In this document: positions 1-7,057 of the stretch, piece after piece
How the letters are laid out: each line of letters opens with the position of its first letter
How positions within the stretch are numbered: position 1 is the stretch's first letter
Assembly: GCA_964467785.1 (NCBI GenBank)
Contig: CAYXVB010000008.1
Location: forward strand, 1-39,939
Source of the DNA: CAYXVB01 sp964467785
Lineage (GTDB): Bacteria; Bdellovibrionota; UBA1018
Length of the DNA: 39,939 nt
Direction of reading: 5' to 3'
Notes under the pieces: generated by a model
Seen by the model: the letters and a program-made list of their open reading frames with translations, nothing else
What the model was told of the DNA's origin: nothing
Database searches by the model: none
Made by a program: the position numbers and the translations under genes

Positions 1-1
1 T

Positions 2-1963
2 GCATACGACAGCTTTCTCGACTTCGTCAAACCGGATGGTCCACTCTGGAAACTCTACAAGAAAAGCCAGGTCATTCCGTATTGGACTACGACCGAAGGC
101 ACATCGTTCCTAAGCTTTCACTCGGGCAACTTGACGCGCGGAAACTTCGGCGTCGTTCCGGGCACGAGCCGTCGCTACTTTGACATGGCCCAATTAAGAG
201 ACCTTCCCCATTCCGAGGCCAGCGCGCTCGCCAAGCAGTCCATGAGGGAATGGACCCGAGATTATAACGGCTACATCAATGCCCAGCTCGATGAGGTCCG
301 GGCGAACTGGATCCGACTCAAAGGCCCTGATGGTAAGAAGGCCGTGCGGAAATCAGCCGAAGCCAGCGCTATCGCGGATAGCTTGTATAGGAATCGACTC
401 GCCTCGCTCAGCGATGCTGGCTGGGACCCCATCACCAAAAAGTTGAACATCGAAGCGAATAGTCTCGTCTATCCCGACTCTCGCGTCGTAAAGGGCAGCT
501 CGATTCCAGGCCTACCCGAAAAGGACATCATCGACGCGCTCGGACTTGCAGAAGTGGACTATGTTGTCTCAGGCCACCAGCCGGTCGGGGATGGGATGAT
601 CCATCGTACTGGCGTTCCGGGGCGTGGAAGGCCCGTTCAGTTCCTATTGAGCGATACTTCTTTCTCGCCGGTCGAGCAGGAAGACCGAGTCCGAGTCTCC
701 GATCAAGGTGCGATTCATTTCGAAACGAAGACCCGTGATGGAAAGAATATCTTGATCGATCGTCCGGGACACAAAGAGCTTGATGAGTGGACCAAGAGTG
801 TCGCGGAATTCGAAGCCTTGGGGGCCGAAGGACAAGCTAAGTTGCCTGCGGAGCAGCTTGCCAAGCTCAAAGAGCTGCAAAAAAAGCTCGGAGCTGTCAA
901 TAAGCTCGGCATGATGGCTAATGGCTGGCTCATTATCGGTTTTGAAGGAAAGCCCGACTCAGTCACAGGCAAGCTCGTCCCTGACTACGACCGCTTCGTC
1001 CTTTTTCAGAAGCAAGGCCGGAACATGGTTTATAAGACGGCTGATATTTGGGGCATTTCCGCCGCCAAGCTCGAGCCAGCCGTCGCGGATCTCGACGAAT
1101 TGGCCAGAGTCGCTCGAGCCGATAAGGTGACCGAACTCAAAGCCCATGGTCAAAATCGGGTTGCTGCCGGCGGTCAGGATATTCAAATACTCAGTACTAA
1201 GGACGTGCTCAGAGGCTTAAAGGGCAAGAATGTCATGCTCACTTCCGGGCCAGCGCTCAATTCGCTCGAAAAGGCCAAGAAAAATCCGGCCGCGGCGGCC
1301 ATGCTGACTGCGCATCTCGACGAATTCGAGAGCTGGCTCAGAACGATCCCATCCAATGAGGAATGGCTCTTCGCCGGAGGAGGCACCCAGGGCTTCGAAC
1401 AGCTCCGCAACGAACGGGTCGCCAAGGTCAATGCTGAGCGAGTCAAAGCCGGCGCCAAGCCGTTCGAAATCTTTGGCTTTGTCACTGGCGTCACGGGAGG
1501 CAGCGAACTCGATCCCAACGTGAAAAAATACTACACACTCAACGCATTCTATTGGGATGACTATCTTTCTGAAACCCTAAAGCTGATCGACAATTCCTCG
1601 AATCGTCCCAAACGTCTCGTATTCGATTACGCGGGCGGAGGCGCAATCGTGACGGATCAGCTCAGACAAACGGGAAAATTCATCAGCGGCGGCAATCCTG
1701 CCGAAATTCGACTGATCGAAGGACTGACTCCCTATTCCCCTGAAGGCGTTCCGACTCCGGATGAATTGAAGAAGATGGCAGCGACTGATTCGTTCGTTTT
1801 CTCTGAGGATGGCAAGACGCTGATCGCGGAAGGAAAGGCCCGCGTAGTTCGAAGCGGTGAATACGCTCGCACAGCCTCGAATGTGGACTTTAAACGCGTT
1901 GGCAGACGCACGAGGACGGTTTTCGCCGGTTGTGAGAGCGGCTACGCAGCCCTTCAGCACTGA
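2..1963 (+). CDS. Phosphoesterase-like protein, 5' partial, with extra C-terminal domain
   Basis: The frame is open from base 2, so the start lies left of the window; 653 codons are visible, ending in TGA. The first visible part contains TEGTSFLSFHSGNL and, further on, SGHQPVGDG followed by LLSDTSFS. This resembles the C-terminal end of calcineurin-like metallophosphoesterases, where a GHxP/GHxH motif supplies a metal ligand and a short beta segment follows. The remaining roughly 350 residues, with VMLTSGPALNSLEKAKK, LFAGGGTQGFEQL and DYAGGGAIVTDQL, look like a separate Rossmann-type domain with glycine-rich loops, vaguely like SLOG/LOG domains. The N-terminal metal motifs are outside the window, so the phosphoesterase call is tentative. 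No partner gene can be inferred; the next gene is convergent, 62 bases away. Confidence 0.5.
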   Translation, partial: AYDSFLDFVKPDGPLWKLYKKSQVIPYWTTTEGTSFLSFHSGNLTRGNFGVVPGTSRRYFDMAQLRDLPHSEASALAKQSMREWTRDYNGYINAQLDEVRANWIRLKGPDGKKAVRKSAEASAIADSLYRNRLASLSDAGWDPITKKLNIEANSLVYPDSRVVKGSSIPGLPEKDIIDALGLAEVDYVVSGHQPVGDGMIHRTGVPGRGRPVQFLLSDTSFSPVEQEDRVRVSDQGAIHFETKTRDGKNILIDRPGHKELDEWTKSVAEFEALGAEGQAKLPAEQLAKLKELQKKLGAVNKLGMMANGWLIIGFEGKPDSVTGKLVPDYDRFVLFQKQGRNMVYKTADIWGISAAKLEPAVADLDELARVARADKVTELKAHGQNRVAAGGQDIQILSTKDVLRGLKGKNVMLTSGPALNSLEKAKKNPAAAAMLTAHLDEFESWLRTIPSNEEWLFAGGGTQGFEQLRNERVAKVNAERVKAGAKPFEIFGFVTGVTGGSELDPNVKKYYTLNAFYWDDYLSETLKLIDNSSNRPKRLVFDYAGGGAIVTDQLRQTGKFISGGNPAEIRLIEGLTPYSPEGVPTPDELKKMAATDSFVFSEDGKTLIAEGKARVVRSGEYARTASNVDFKRVGRRTRTVFAGCESGYAALQH

Positions 1964-2025
1964 TATTTTCCGAATTAACCGACTAGTCTAAAAATAGAGA
2001 TAGACGCCGGCGGGATGGAGCCGCT

Positions 2026-3468
2026 CTATTCGGGCTTCACCAAGGTCGGGTGGTTCTCGAACCAGACGGGTAGGTTTTGAAAGGTCCTTCGGACCTCATC
2101 CACGGAGGAGTGAGTTCCATCAAGGTATGACGGAAAAAGCTCGAGATAGCTTTCATTCTGCTCCGGAAGTCCTGCGATGGGGTAGATGTCCCTGCTTTGT
2201 ATGGGATACGGATTGCCATTGAGCATCTTATTGAATGTCAGGATCGAAGAAAATTTTCGATAGGAGTTTGAAGCGATGGCTTTGGCCGTGGGCTTTCCAG
2301 TGCCAGCTTCGAACGCATCCAATAAGCACTGATTGCAGTTGTTCCAGAGAAAAGCGAAGGTAGCGGGTGGATTGGCTTGGTAGTTTTCAATCCATGAGAG
2401 GATTTCTTGCACGTCTCTCTTGGGCATCTTCATCGTGACGCCGACTGAGTAGGGCGGCATGCCGGTTTCCTTGAGTCGCATGTACTGGGCATGAAAGAAC
2501 GGATTGTTCATCAGGAAAGCCCGTGGCGAATCCTTCGAATCGCCGTGTATACGCCAACCCCCGCGCGTGTATTCAAAGAGGCGGTTTCCCACCCGGATCG
2601 CCGAGTGCCCCCAGGGCACATAATACGGAAAGTAATGCCACTCGAGAGGAACGAGATCGTCCAAATTGGCGGCTTCAAACTGCGCCTGTTCCTCCCGAAA
2701 TCTCCGATCGGCCGCGCTTCGGCCGGTGATTCTGAATTGGATCGGCCCCTTTGAACTCTGAACCGTGATTTGCTCCGCTTTCGCTGCACCGGACGGGACC
2801 CATGCCCGGGGTCCTTCGGACCTCTCAATTTTCCATGTGCTTCCGCTTTCTAGCCAAGGATCGGCCTGGGAACGCATCGGGTAGGTTTTGACTTGGCTCT
2901 CGGCATCGATTCTGAAGTTTTTGCCGTTCAATGAGATCAGGTGGACGATCTTGCTCGCTCCTGTCTCCGTCGCTCGCGCAGTCGCGATAAACGGACTCAG
3001 CCCGGCTTCGTTCATCAACAGATGAATGCCGACCTGAAGTTGTCCAGGATCCATTGGCTTGAGTTTCCCAGTCGTAGCTGTAACCGCCGCGCTGAGCAGC
3101 TCGAGCTGGCGTTCGGCATTGGGAGCGCCCTTGATTTCTTCACGCAATCTTGCCCCGGCTTCGGAAAAGGACTTCCATGGCTCTTCGTTACTACGAAGGC
3201 GAATACGGGAAAGCTTATCCGGTATTTCGATCAGTGCTCCGTCCTTCAGGCGAACCGGGCCATCGGAGACCTGGTAAGCCAAGCGTTCCAAAGGCTCCGG
3301 TTTGGGCTTGGGGTGTAAGGAGGAAAACGGCCGTCCGATAAACCTGGCGAACGCACTTGGGCACTCGGAATAGGTAAGGTTGTCGGCCCCAAGCGCTAGC
3401 GTATTGCCTAGGCAAAGGATCGCTATCCAGGAGCGAATCAGCTGCACGCCTACCGAGGACCTTTTCAC
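2026..3468 (-). CDS. Exported permuted papain-like (NlpC/P60 or DUF4105-like) protein
   Basis: 480 residues with an N-terminal signal peptide (basic MKRSS start, hydrophobic IAILCLGNTLALGA). The GTG start is preceded by GAGAGG about ten bases upstream, which supports it. The C-terminal half carries VPWGHSAIRVGNRLFEYT (His288) and, later, FLWNNCNQCLLDAF (Cys378). A His motif before a Cys motif is the order of circularly permuted papain-like folds (LRAT, permuted NlpC/P60, DUF4105), which cleave or transfer amide or ester bonds. The N-terminal ~270 residues are not recognisable. It is the last gene of a three-gene minus-strand operon, seven bases after the dehydrogenase-like gene, and all three products appear exported. 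A peptidase, amidase or acyl-transfer role in the periplasm or envelope is inference. Confidence 0.62.
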   Translation of the reverse strand: MKRSSVGVQLIRSWIAILCLGNTLALGADNLTYSECPSAFARFIGRPFSSLHPKPKPEPLERLAYQVSDGPVRLKDGALIEIPDKLSRIRLRSNEEPWKSFSEAGARLREEIKGAPNAERQLELLSAAVTATTGKLKPMDPGQLQVGIHLLMNEAGLSPFIATARATETGASKIVHLISLNGKNFRIDAESQVKTYPMRSQADPWLESGSTWKIERSEGPRAWVPSGAAKAEQITVQSSKGPIQFRITGRSAADRRFREEQAQFEAANLDDLVPLEWHYFPYYVPWGHSAIRVGNRLFEYTRGGWRIHGDSKDSPRAFLMNNPFFHAQYMRLKETGMPPYSVGVTMKMPKRDVQEILSWIENYQANPPATFAFLWNNCNQCLLDAFEAGTGKPTAKAIASNSYRKFSSILTFNKMLNGNPYPIQSRDIYPIAGLPEQNESYLELFPSYLDGTHSSVDEVRRTFQNLPVWFENHPTLVKPE

Positions 3469-3475
3469 CTAGAAG

Positions 3476-4681
3476 CTACCTCTCAGAGAAGATGCTGTCT
3501 AAAGTTCGCTTTGCGCCATGACTTGCGAGGTAGTTCTTGACGATGTATTGGTCCGGAAATTTATTGATCAGGATTTCAATCGATCTTTCAAGGATTTCCG
3601 GAGGCAGCCCTTGTTCGCTCATTTGGCTGTAAGTGATAGGAATCCCGGTTTTCGCGAACGATGTCCTCAGCGAGTCGTAGATCTTCACGTCCCCGGTCAA
3701 GTTTCCGAAAATCTTGGCGACAGCCAAGCTCGCGATCGCGGTGATTGTTCCGTGTGGCGGGCCGGTGAAACGCAGTTTGGGATCGAGTTCCAGGATCGTC
3801 TTGTAGATTGCGTGTTCGCTCCCAATGCGGTGAGAATTGCTCCCGGATTGAATATCTCCGATGGACGCGTTGTGGAGTCGACCGGCCAGATTCTCGATGA
3901 ACTGACGATCGTACAAGTCCGCGCCCGACTTCTTTTGATTATTGACCCATTGGACCGAGCTCCAGGTTTTCGGATCGTGGGAAATCACATCCGCGAATCG
4001 GGCCATCGCGCCTTTTGCCTCAAGCTCCTGCTCCATCGCGGCGCTGAGCTCAGCGACGTGGTCACCATATCCGGCGCGGGTCCATTTTGCCTTTTCGGCG
4101 GGTGGAAGCCGCAAGATGTCCGGCATATTGATAATCACTTCACGAGGGGTCCCGGCGGCGTAGGAAAACGAGTTTATGCCGTTCCCCAGGACAGTTCTGT
4201 TGTTGCTGATGCAATTGGTCGAAAGCAGGGAGTGGAAAAGATAAAGATCTCGATCAACTCCGACCGCCTTCGCGATGTCGGTAGCGACCCCGCCGCCAAC
4301 TCCGATGACTGTCGTGATCTTGTTTTCCTGCATCAATTTCTGGATTCTTGCGACTTCCTCGATCGTTGGGTTTTCGACAAGCGTGACTTTGGCGTTCTTG
4401 GCGAGTCGCTTCGCATCAGCATCGAAGTGGGGGCTCGTGATGATCAGTACCCCTTTTTTATCGAATCTTCCGATCAGCTCGTCCATCGCGTTCTGCTCGC
4501 TGAGCACTAGTTTTGGGAGAAAACCTTCGTACTTTCCTTCTTTAAGGAAAGGGAACTGAGCAAAGTAGTGGTCGCAGAGCCTGGTCTTTGCGGGCTTTTC
4601 GTCGGCTTGGACAATTTGAGGACCGAAGACTGAGAGTTTGCTTAGGGATATGAGTAATACCAGGAGAAGCTTCGGATTCAT
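3476..4681 (-). CDS. Exported glycerol-1-phosphate dehydrogenase-like (DHQS/Fe-ADH superfamily) protein
   Basis: 401 residues from the ATG at 4681, which overlaps the upstream stop as ATGA; the longer open frame upstream lies inside the neighbouring gene and is not used. Seen: VIGVGGGVATDIAKAVG (residues 125-141), the dinucleotide-binding loop of the 3-dehydroquinate synthase / glycerol-1-phosphate dehydrogenase superfamily; GYGDHVAEL (Asp207); GSEHAIY (His290); and PPHGTITAIA (His310). The Asp plus two His match the usual metal ligands. Members reduce or oxidise small polyols such as dihydroxyacetone phosphate with NAD(P)H. Odd: the first 26 residues look like a clean signal peptide ending V-Q-A, although NAD(P)-dependent enzymes are normally cytoplasmic. 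It is translationally coupled to an acyltransferase-like gene, which suggests a lipid-related job. Substrate unknown. Confidence 0.68.
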   Translation of the reverse strand: MNPKLLLVLLISLSKLSVFGPQIVQADEKPAKTRLCDHYFAQFPFLKEGKYEGFLPKLVLSEQNAMDELIGRFDKKGVLIITSPHFDADAKRLAKNAKVTLVENPTIEEVARIQKLMQENKITTVIGVGGGVATDIAKAVGVDRDLYLFHSLLSTNCISNNRTVLGNGINSFSYAAGTPREVIINMPDILRLPPAEKAKWTRAGYGDHVAELSAAMEQELEAKGAMARFADVISHDPKTWSSVQWVNNQKKSGADLYDRQFIENLAGRLHNASIGDIQSGSNSHRIGSEHAIYKTILELDPKLRFTGPPHGTITAIASLAVAKIFGNLTGDVKIYDSLRTSFAKTGIPITYSQMSEQGLPPEILERSIEILINKFPDQYIVKNYLASHGAKRTLDSIFSER

Positions 4682-5796
4682 GGTTTGGCTCCGGTCCTTT
4701 CGATTTGTGCGGCTCCATTTCGGATATAGGCATTGAAGGACTCTTCGTCCATGAAATGCCTCATCTCTCGTGGAGGTATTTTCCAAAGGTCTATGATCAA
4801 GGCGCAGTCAACGGAATTGAATTTGGGGTCGAAATTGAACGAAGCGACTTTTCCGCCTAGGTGTAAGTATTGCTTCACCAGCGGAGGAACTCCGATTTTG
4901 CCGTCTTCCATTCGCATGATTTCGGTATTAAGAGTTGCCAGGTTAGTCACTTTTTCCAGTAGATTTGCCCTAGTTTCTGCTTCGACATGGGCTATTTGAT
5001 CAGTGGAAATTGAAGGCCGTACGAGTTTGCTCAGTTGCGGATCCAAGAAATTGGCAGATAGGTAGTCCAGCATGAGTCGCGTCGACTCGGGCTTGTAAAC
5101 ATTAGGTATGGATAGCGGCCCGATCATAATGTGATATCGAGGATTTTGGGCAATATAAGTCATGATGCCCTTCCAGAGCAGAGGAAGGCCTTGCTTCGAC
5201 CCTTGGTATTCGGGTCGAATAAATGCCCGGCCCGCTTCCATCATGCTTTCTGGTTGGGAAAAAAATGCTCGGTCATATTTGAAGAATTGAGAGGAGTAGA
5301 TTCCATCGATTCCCTTCTTCTTGAGCAGTTCGTCTATCTTGCCTATGCGGTAGGCCCCTACGATTTCTGATTTCTCACGATTCCAGACAAAGATATGTTG
5401 ATAGGTCTGGTCGAACGAATCAAGGTCGAGTGCTTTACCGGTGCCTTCGCCCACGGCTCTGAAGGTGATCTCCCTGAGTCTTCCGAGTTCCTTCATGGCG
5501 CTTGGGATTTCACCATAACTCGCGCTGATGACTTCGTAAGGGCCGTATTGAGCGAGTATCGCCGAGGGGCGGTCCGAGACGAGGGCATCGATTTCATTCT
5601 TGAGTAGACTGGGGGGAACCGGGGCGCCCAAAGGGGCGAACTTGCGTTCCTGCGCCGAGCGTTCGGAGAGGTTCGCGAACTTTGAGACGCAGTTGGAGTC
5701 TGATTCAGAGCGAACTGCGGCAAGGGAGTCGAAAGGTGCGACCCCTGAAAATATTAAGCTAATGAGGATAGAGCTGTAAAATCTAGCGCGTCGCAT
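4678..5796 (-). CDS. Exported GNAT-type N-acyltransferase-like (OlsB/hemolysin-like) protein
   Basis: 372 residues. LGRLREITFRAVGEG (about 105-118), VGAYRIGK (146-153), MEAGRAFIRPEYQ (186-198) and VPPLVKQYLHLGGKV in the C-terminal part follow the pattern of the Acetyltransf_5 / OlsB-type acyltransferases. These move an acyl chain from acyl carrier protein to an amine or lysolipid, as in ornithine-lipid synthesis. The start of the protein (MRRARFYSSILISLIF) has a signal-peptide or anchor character ending near S-L-A-A, so the product appears to be at or beyond the inner membrane, which is unusual for this family. First gene of the operon 5796 to 2026, overlapping the next gene by four bases. 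It lies 152 bases downstream of the terminator of leader RNA copy 1. No strong Shine-Dalgarno sequence is visible before the ATG. Confidence 0.66.
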   Translation of the reverse strand: MRRARFYSSILISLIFSGVAPFDSLAAVRSESDSNCVSKFANLSERSAQERKFAPLGAPVPPSLLKNEIDALVSDRPSAILAQYGPYEVISASYGEIPSAMKELGRLREITFRAVGEGTGKALDLDSFDQTYQHIFVWNREKSEIVGAYRIGKIDELLKKKGIDGIYSSQFFKYDRAFFSQPESMMEAGRAFIRPEYQGSKQGLPLLWKGIMTYIAQNPRYHIMIGPLSIPNVYKPESTRLMLDYLSANFLDPQLSKLVRPSISTDQIAHVEAETRANLLEKVTNLATLNTEIMRMEDGKIGVPPLVKQYLHLGGKVASFNFDPKFNSVDCALIIDLWKIPPREMRHFMDEESFNAYIRNGAAQIERTGAKP

Positions 5797-5948
5797 CGCT
5801 ATAGTTTGATCGACTATTTCTCTTGGTATCTTAAATGATTATGCTGCCAAAGTTGCGATACTTGCAGGTCGATGCGGGTTGGGGTGAGTCCCCGGTGACA
5901 CACAAGCCGGTCGAAAGCGGGCTGAATTGCAGGGTAGGGCTGCGGACG
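5797..5948 (-). other. Spacer between leader terminator and acyltransferase operon
   Basis: About 150 bases with no credible gene. On the minus strand a CATAAT hexamer lies some 45 bases before the ATG and could be a -10 box, but I see no good -35 partner. The operon could therefore have its own promoter, or depend on read-through from the leader RNA. Confidence 0.35.
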
Positions 5949-5987
5949 AAAAAAAACCAGGCCTGGCGGTGCTTCCGTCAGGCCTGG
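5949..5987 (-). terminator. Intrinsic terminator of leader RNA copy 1
   Basis: A 13-bp stem (CCAGGCCTG/CAGGCCTGG, a G-T wobble, then CGG/CCG) closes a five-base loop. On the minus strand it is followed by eight T residues (complement of 5949-5956). This is a textbook factor-independent terminator for transcription coming from about 6320. AGGCCT also occurs upstream at 6056-6061 and could compete for the terminator arm. Confidence 0.9.
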
Positions 5988-6207
5988 CAATCATTTCGAA
6001 TGGTCGACTCATCAGTATGGCCGACTTAGTGTTCCCGTATGGAGGTCAGGCCCTGAGGCCTTAGGGGATGTCTCCCGACATGCCGTCCCCCGCGGGGATT
6101 ATAATGAATCTATTTTTTGTGGGATTGCTGTCGCTCACCCCTCTGGCCGGAGGAGCCTCGACAGTCCGTGAGCACCGTAGACGTCTAAAGCGACGGTTTC
6201 GCTCACG

Positions 6208-6297
6208 CTATTGCAACTTCGGGGGGCCAGTTTCGTGGCCTTCAATCTTGAGACGCGATCTTTGAGTTGCGAGCCATTTGGCGTTCGCTTTGCTCAT
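6208..6297 (-). CDS. 29-residue leader peptide, copy 1 (ends ETGPPKLQ)
   Basis: ATG at 6297 with GGAGGT eight bases upstream, a near-ideal Shine-Dalgarno sequence. The peptide begins MSKANAKWLATQRSR and ends ETGPPKLQ, then TAG. The copy at 23299-23394 shares T-Q-x-x-R and the whole E-T-G-P-P-K-x-Q-stop ending. In that shared ending three codons differ only at silent third positions (GAA/GAG, ACT/ACA, CCC/CCT), which indicates selection on the amino acids. Consecutive prolines slow ribosomes (established, relieved by EF-P), and the stop codon touches the first base of RNA hairpin 1. A ribosome paused here would cover that hairpin's 5' strand. A regulatory leader peptide is therefore more likely than a functional small protein, but this is inference. 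Confidence 0.75.
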   Translation of the reverse strand: MSKANAKWLATQRSRLKIEGHETGPPKLQ

Positions 6298-6320
6298 TTT
6301 GTCGTACCTCCGTTGTGTAC

Positions 6321-6348
6321 AAAATCAGGTTAGAACGGGCCTGATTTT
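6321..6348. repeat. Inverted repeat upstream of leader peptide 1
   Basis: AAAATCAGG and CCTGATTTT form perfect nine-base arms around ten bases. It sits between the promoter-region box and the Shine-Dalgarno sequence of leader 1, so it is either an operator or a 5' hairpin of the transcript. Copy 2 has no equivalent. Confidence 0.6.
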
Positions 6349-6380
6349 GGCGCAATGTGTCACTAGTGACAAATTTAAAA
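6344..6380 (-). promoter_or_regulatory. Promoter/operator region of leader RNA 1
   Basis: On the minus strand TTGTCA (6367-6372) and CAAAAT (6344-6349) are spaced by 17 bases and match the sigma-70 consensus at 5/6 and 4/6. The box GCAATGTGTCA (plus strand, 6352-6362) recurs as GCAATGCGTCA at 23450-23460, both 55-56 bases from the leader-peptide ATG. The A/T block AAATTTAAAA (6371-6380) also recurs at 23477-23486. TGTCACTAGTGACA (6358-6371) is a perfect 14-base palindrome overlapping the -35 box, a likely repressor or activator site; copy 2 keeps GTCA-N4-TGAC. Confidence 0.55.
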
Positions 6381-6589
6381 ACTTAATAAATACGATAACT
6401 TAAAATAGAAAAAAGTGGACTCGTTGAATGATGGGGGCGTGAAGTTCCGCCGGCGTGCGCTCGGGCTCGAAATGAATTCCTTTTTGAAATCCATGCGATG
6501 GACGATACTCTTCTTGTGGGACGCGTGGTCGGAGCCGCGCCACTGGGTTGATCCGGGTGATTCGCGTCCTGCGGGAGATGAGCTGATTC
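6372..6589. other. Intergenic region before the duplicated membrane-protein unit
   Basis: About 220 bases. The left part is very A/T-rich and may hold the plus-strand promoter for 6590-9030. The rest has open frames on both strands but none with a ribosome binding site or recognisable product, so I call no gene. Confidence 0.3.
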
Positions 6590-7057
6590 GTGACGATGAT
6601 CGGTGAGCGCGGCCGCGCGCTGCTCTTACTCAGTCTGGCAATGCTGGCGCCCTTGACGCTATTGGGTACGAAACTTTCGATTTTGCCCGAAAAATTGCCC
6701 AGAATCGTCCAGTCCATCGCCCTTTCGCCAGGGCCCAGCATGTTGGCCGACGCTCGCTACAACAACCGTCTTGAAGCCGTGGCCCGCTGGAATGATGGGA
6801 GCGAAGCGAGACTGGCGTCCATTGCCGGTCCGCAGGCGGGAATGAACGGGCGGGCGAGGATTCACTTCCGGCATTTGATCAAGGAAGCTCGGAGGCTGTC
6901 GGACGCGCAACTGACCGAGGCGTTCCTCTATTTTTTTTGTCGGCGCACTGACTTCTGGGGATGGAAGGAAACGCCGGTCCGGGTCGAGGTCCGGCTCTTT
7001 GCCGTCAGATCGGAATACGAGCGAAGGTTGGAGGTTTCGTGCAACGCTTCGCCCTAA
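6590..7057 (+). CDS. Small membrane-anchored protein, unit A
   Basis: 155 residues from a GTG start, with ATG two codons later as an alternative. One N-terminal hydrophobic segment (ALLLLSLAMLAPLTLLG) is followed by a presumably periplasmic domain. It is a clear paralogue of the gene at 7781: both share SPGP-x-MLAD-x-RY, YFFC-x-R-x-D-x-WGW and a C-terminal EVSC. The two conserved cysteines could form a disulfide. I do not recognise the family. Its frame overlaps the following HTTM-like gene by 19 bases, and the same arrangement is repeated in unit B, so the two products probably work as a pair in the membrane. Confidence 0.72.
   Translation: MTMIGERGRALLLLSLAMLAPLTLLGTKLSILPEKLPRIVQSIALSPGPSMLADARYNNRLEAVARWNDGSEARLASIAGPQAGMNGRARIHFRHLIKEARRLSDAQLTEAFLYFFCRRTDFWGWKETPVRVEVRLFAVRSEYERRLEVSCNASP

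Larger units (their letters stand above)
5949..6311 (-). ncRNA. Structured leader RNA with peptide ORF, copy 1
   Basis: Transcribed unit inferred from the promoter region near 6350 to the terminator. It holds the 29-codon ORF and then, from the base after its stop, an 80-base core (6128-6207) shared with the copy at 23219-23298 without gaps. Core hairpin 1 pairs CGTGAGC with GCTCACG, with an inner CCGT/ACGG stem and AGACGTCT in the loop. Hairpin 2 pairs CTGTCG with CGACAG, with inner CTCCTC/GAGGGG and loop CGGCCA. Against copy 2 the inner stem changes from CCGT/ACGG to CCGC/GCGG, a compensatory change; other stem differences are wobble-compatible. The part between core and terminator (about 5988-6127) has small hairpins but does not resemble copy 2. 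I do not recognise a known family. An attenuator for the acyltransferase operon is the best guess; a free small RNA is possible. Confidence 0.72.

Noticed and set aside
2497..2828. Short frames on both strands inside the papain-like gene
   Set aside because: Without start signals and wholly inside a gene with a signal peptide and active-site motifs.
3518..4510. Open frame of 330 codons on the plus strand
   Set aside because: Antisense to the dehydrogenase-like gene; no ribosome binding site and no motif.
6068..6265. Plus-strand open frame across leader element 1 (similar one at 23193-23417)
   Set aside because: The signals (Shine-Dalgarno, silent changes, terminator T tract) all belong to the minus strand.
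5949..6311. Leader RNA as a c-di-GMP, cobalamin or other known riboswitch, or tmRNA
   Set aside because: I could not find the characteristic conserved bases of these classes; the peptide ORF and two-hairpin core do not fit them.
5949..6380. Leader elements as insertion sequences or miniature transposons
   Set aside because: No terminal inverted repeats or target duplications around the shared parts, and the conserved parts are interrupted by diverged stretches.
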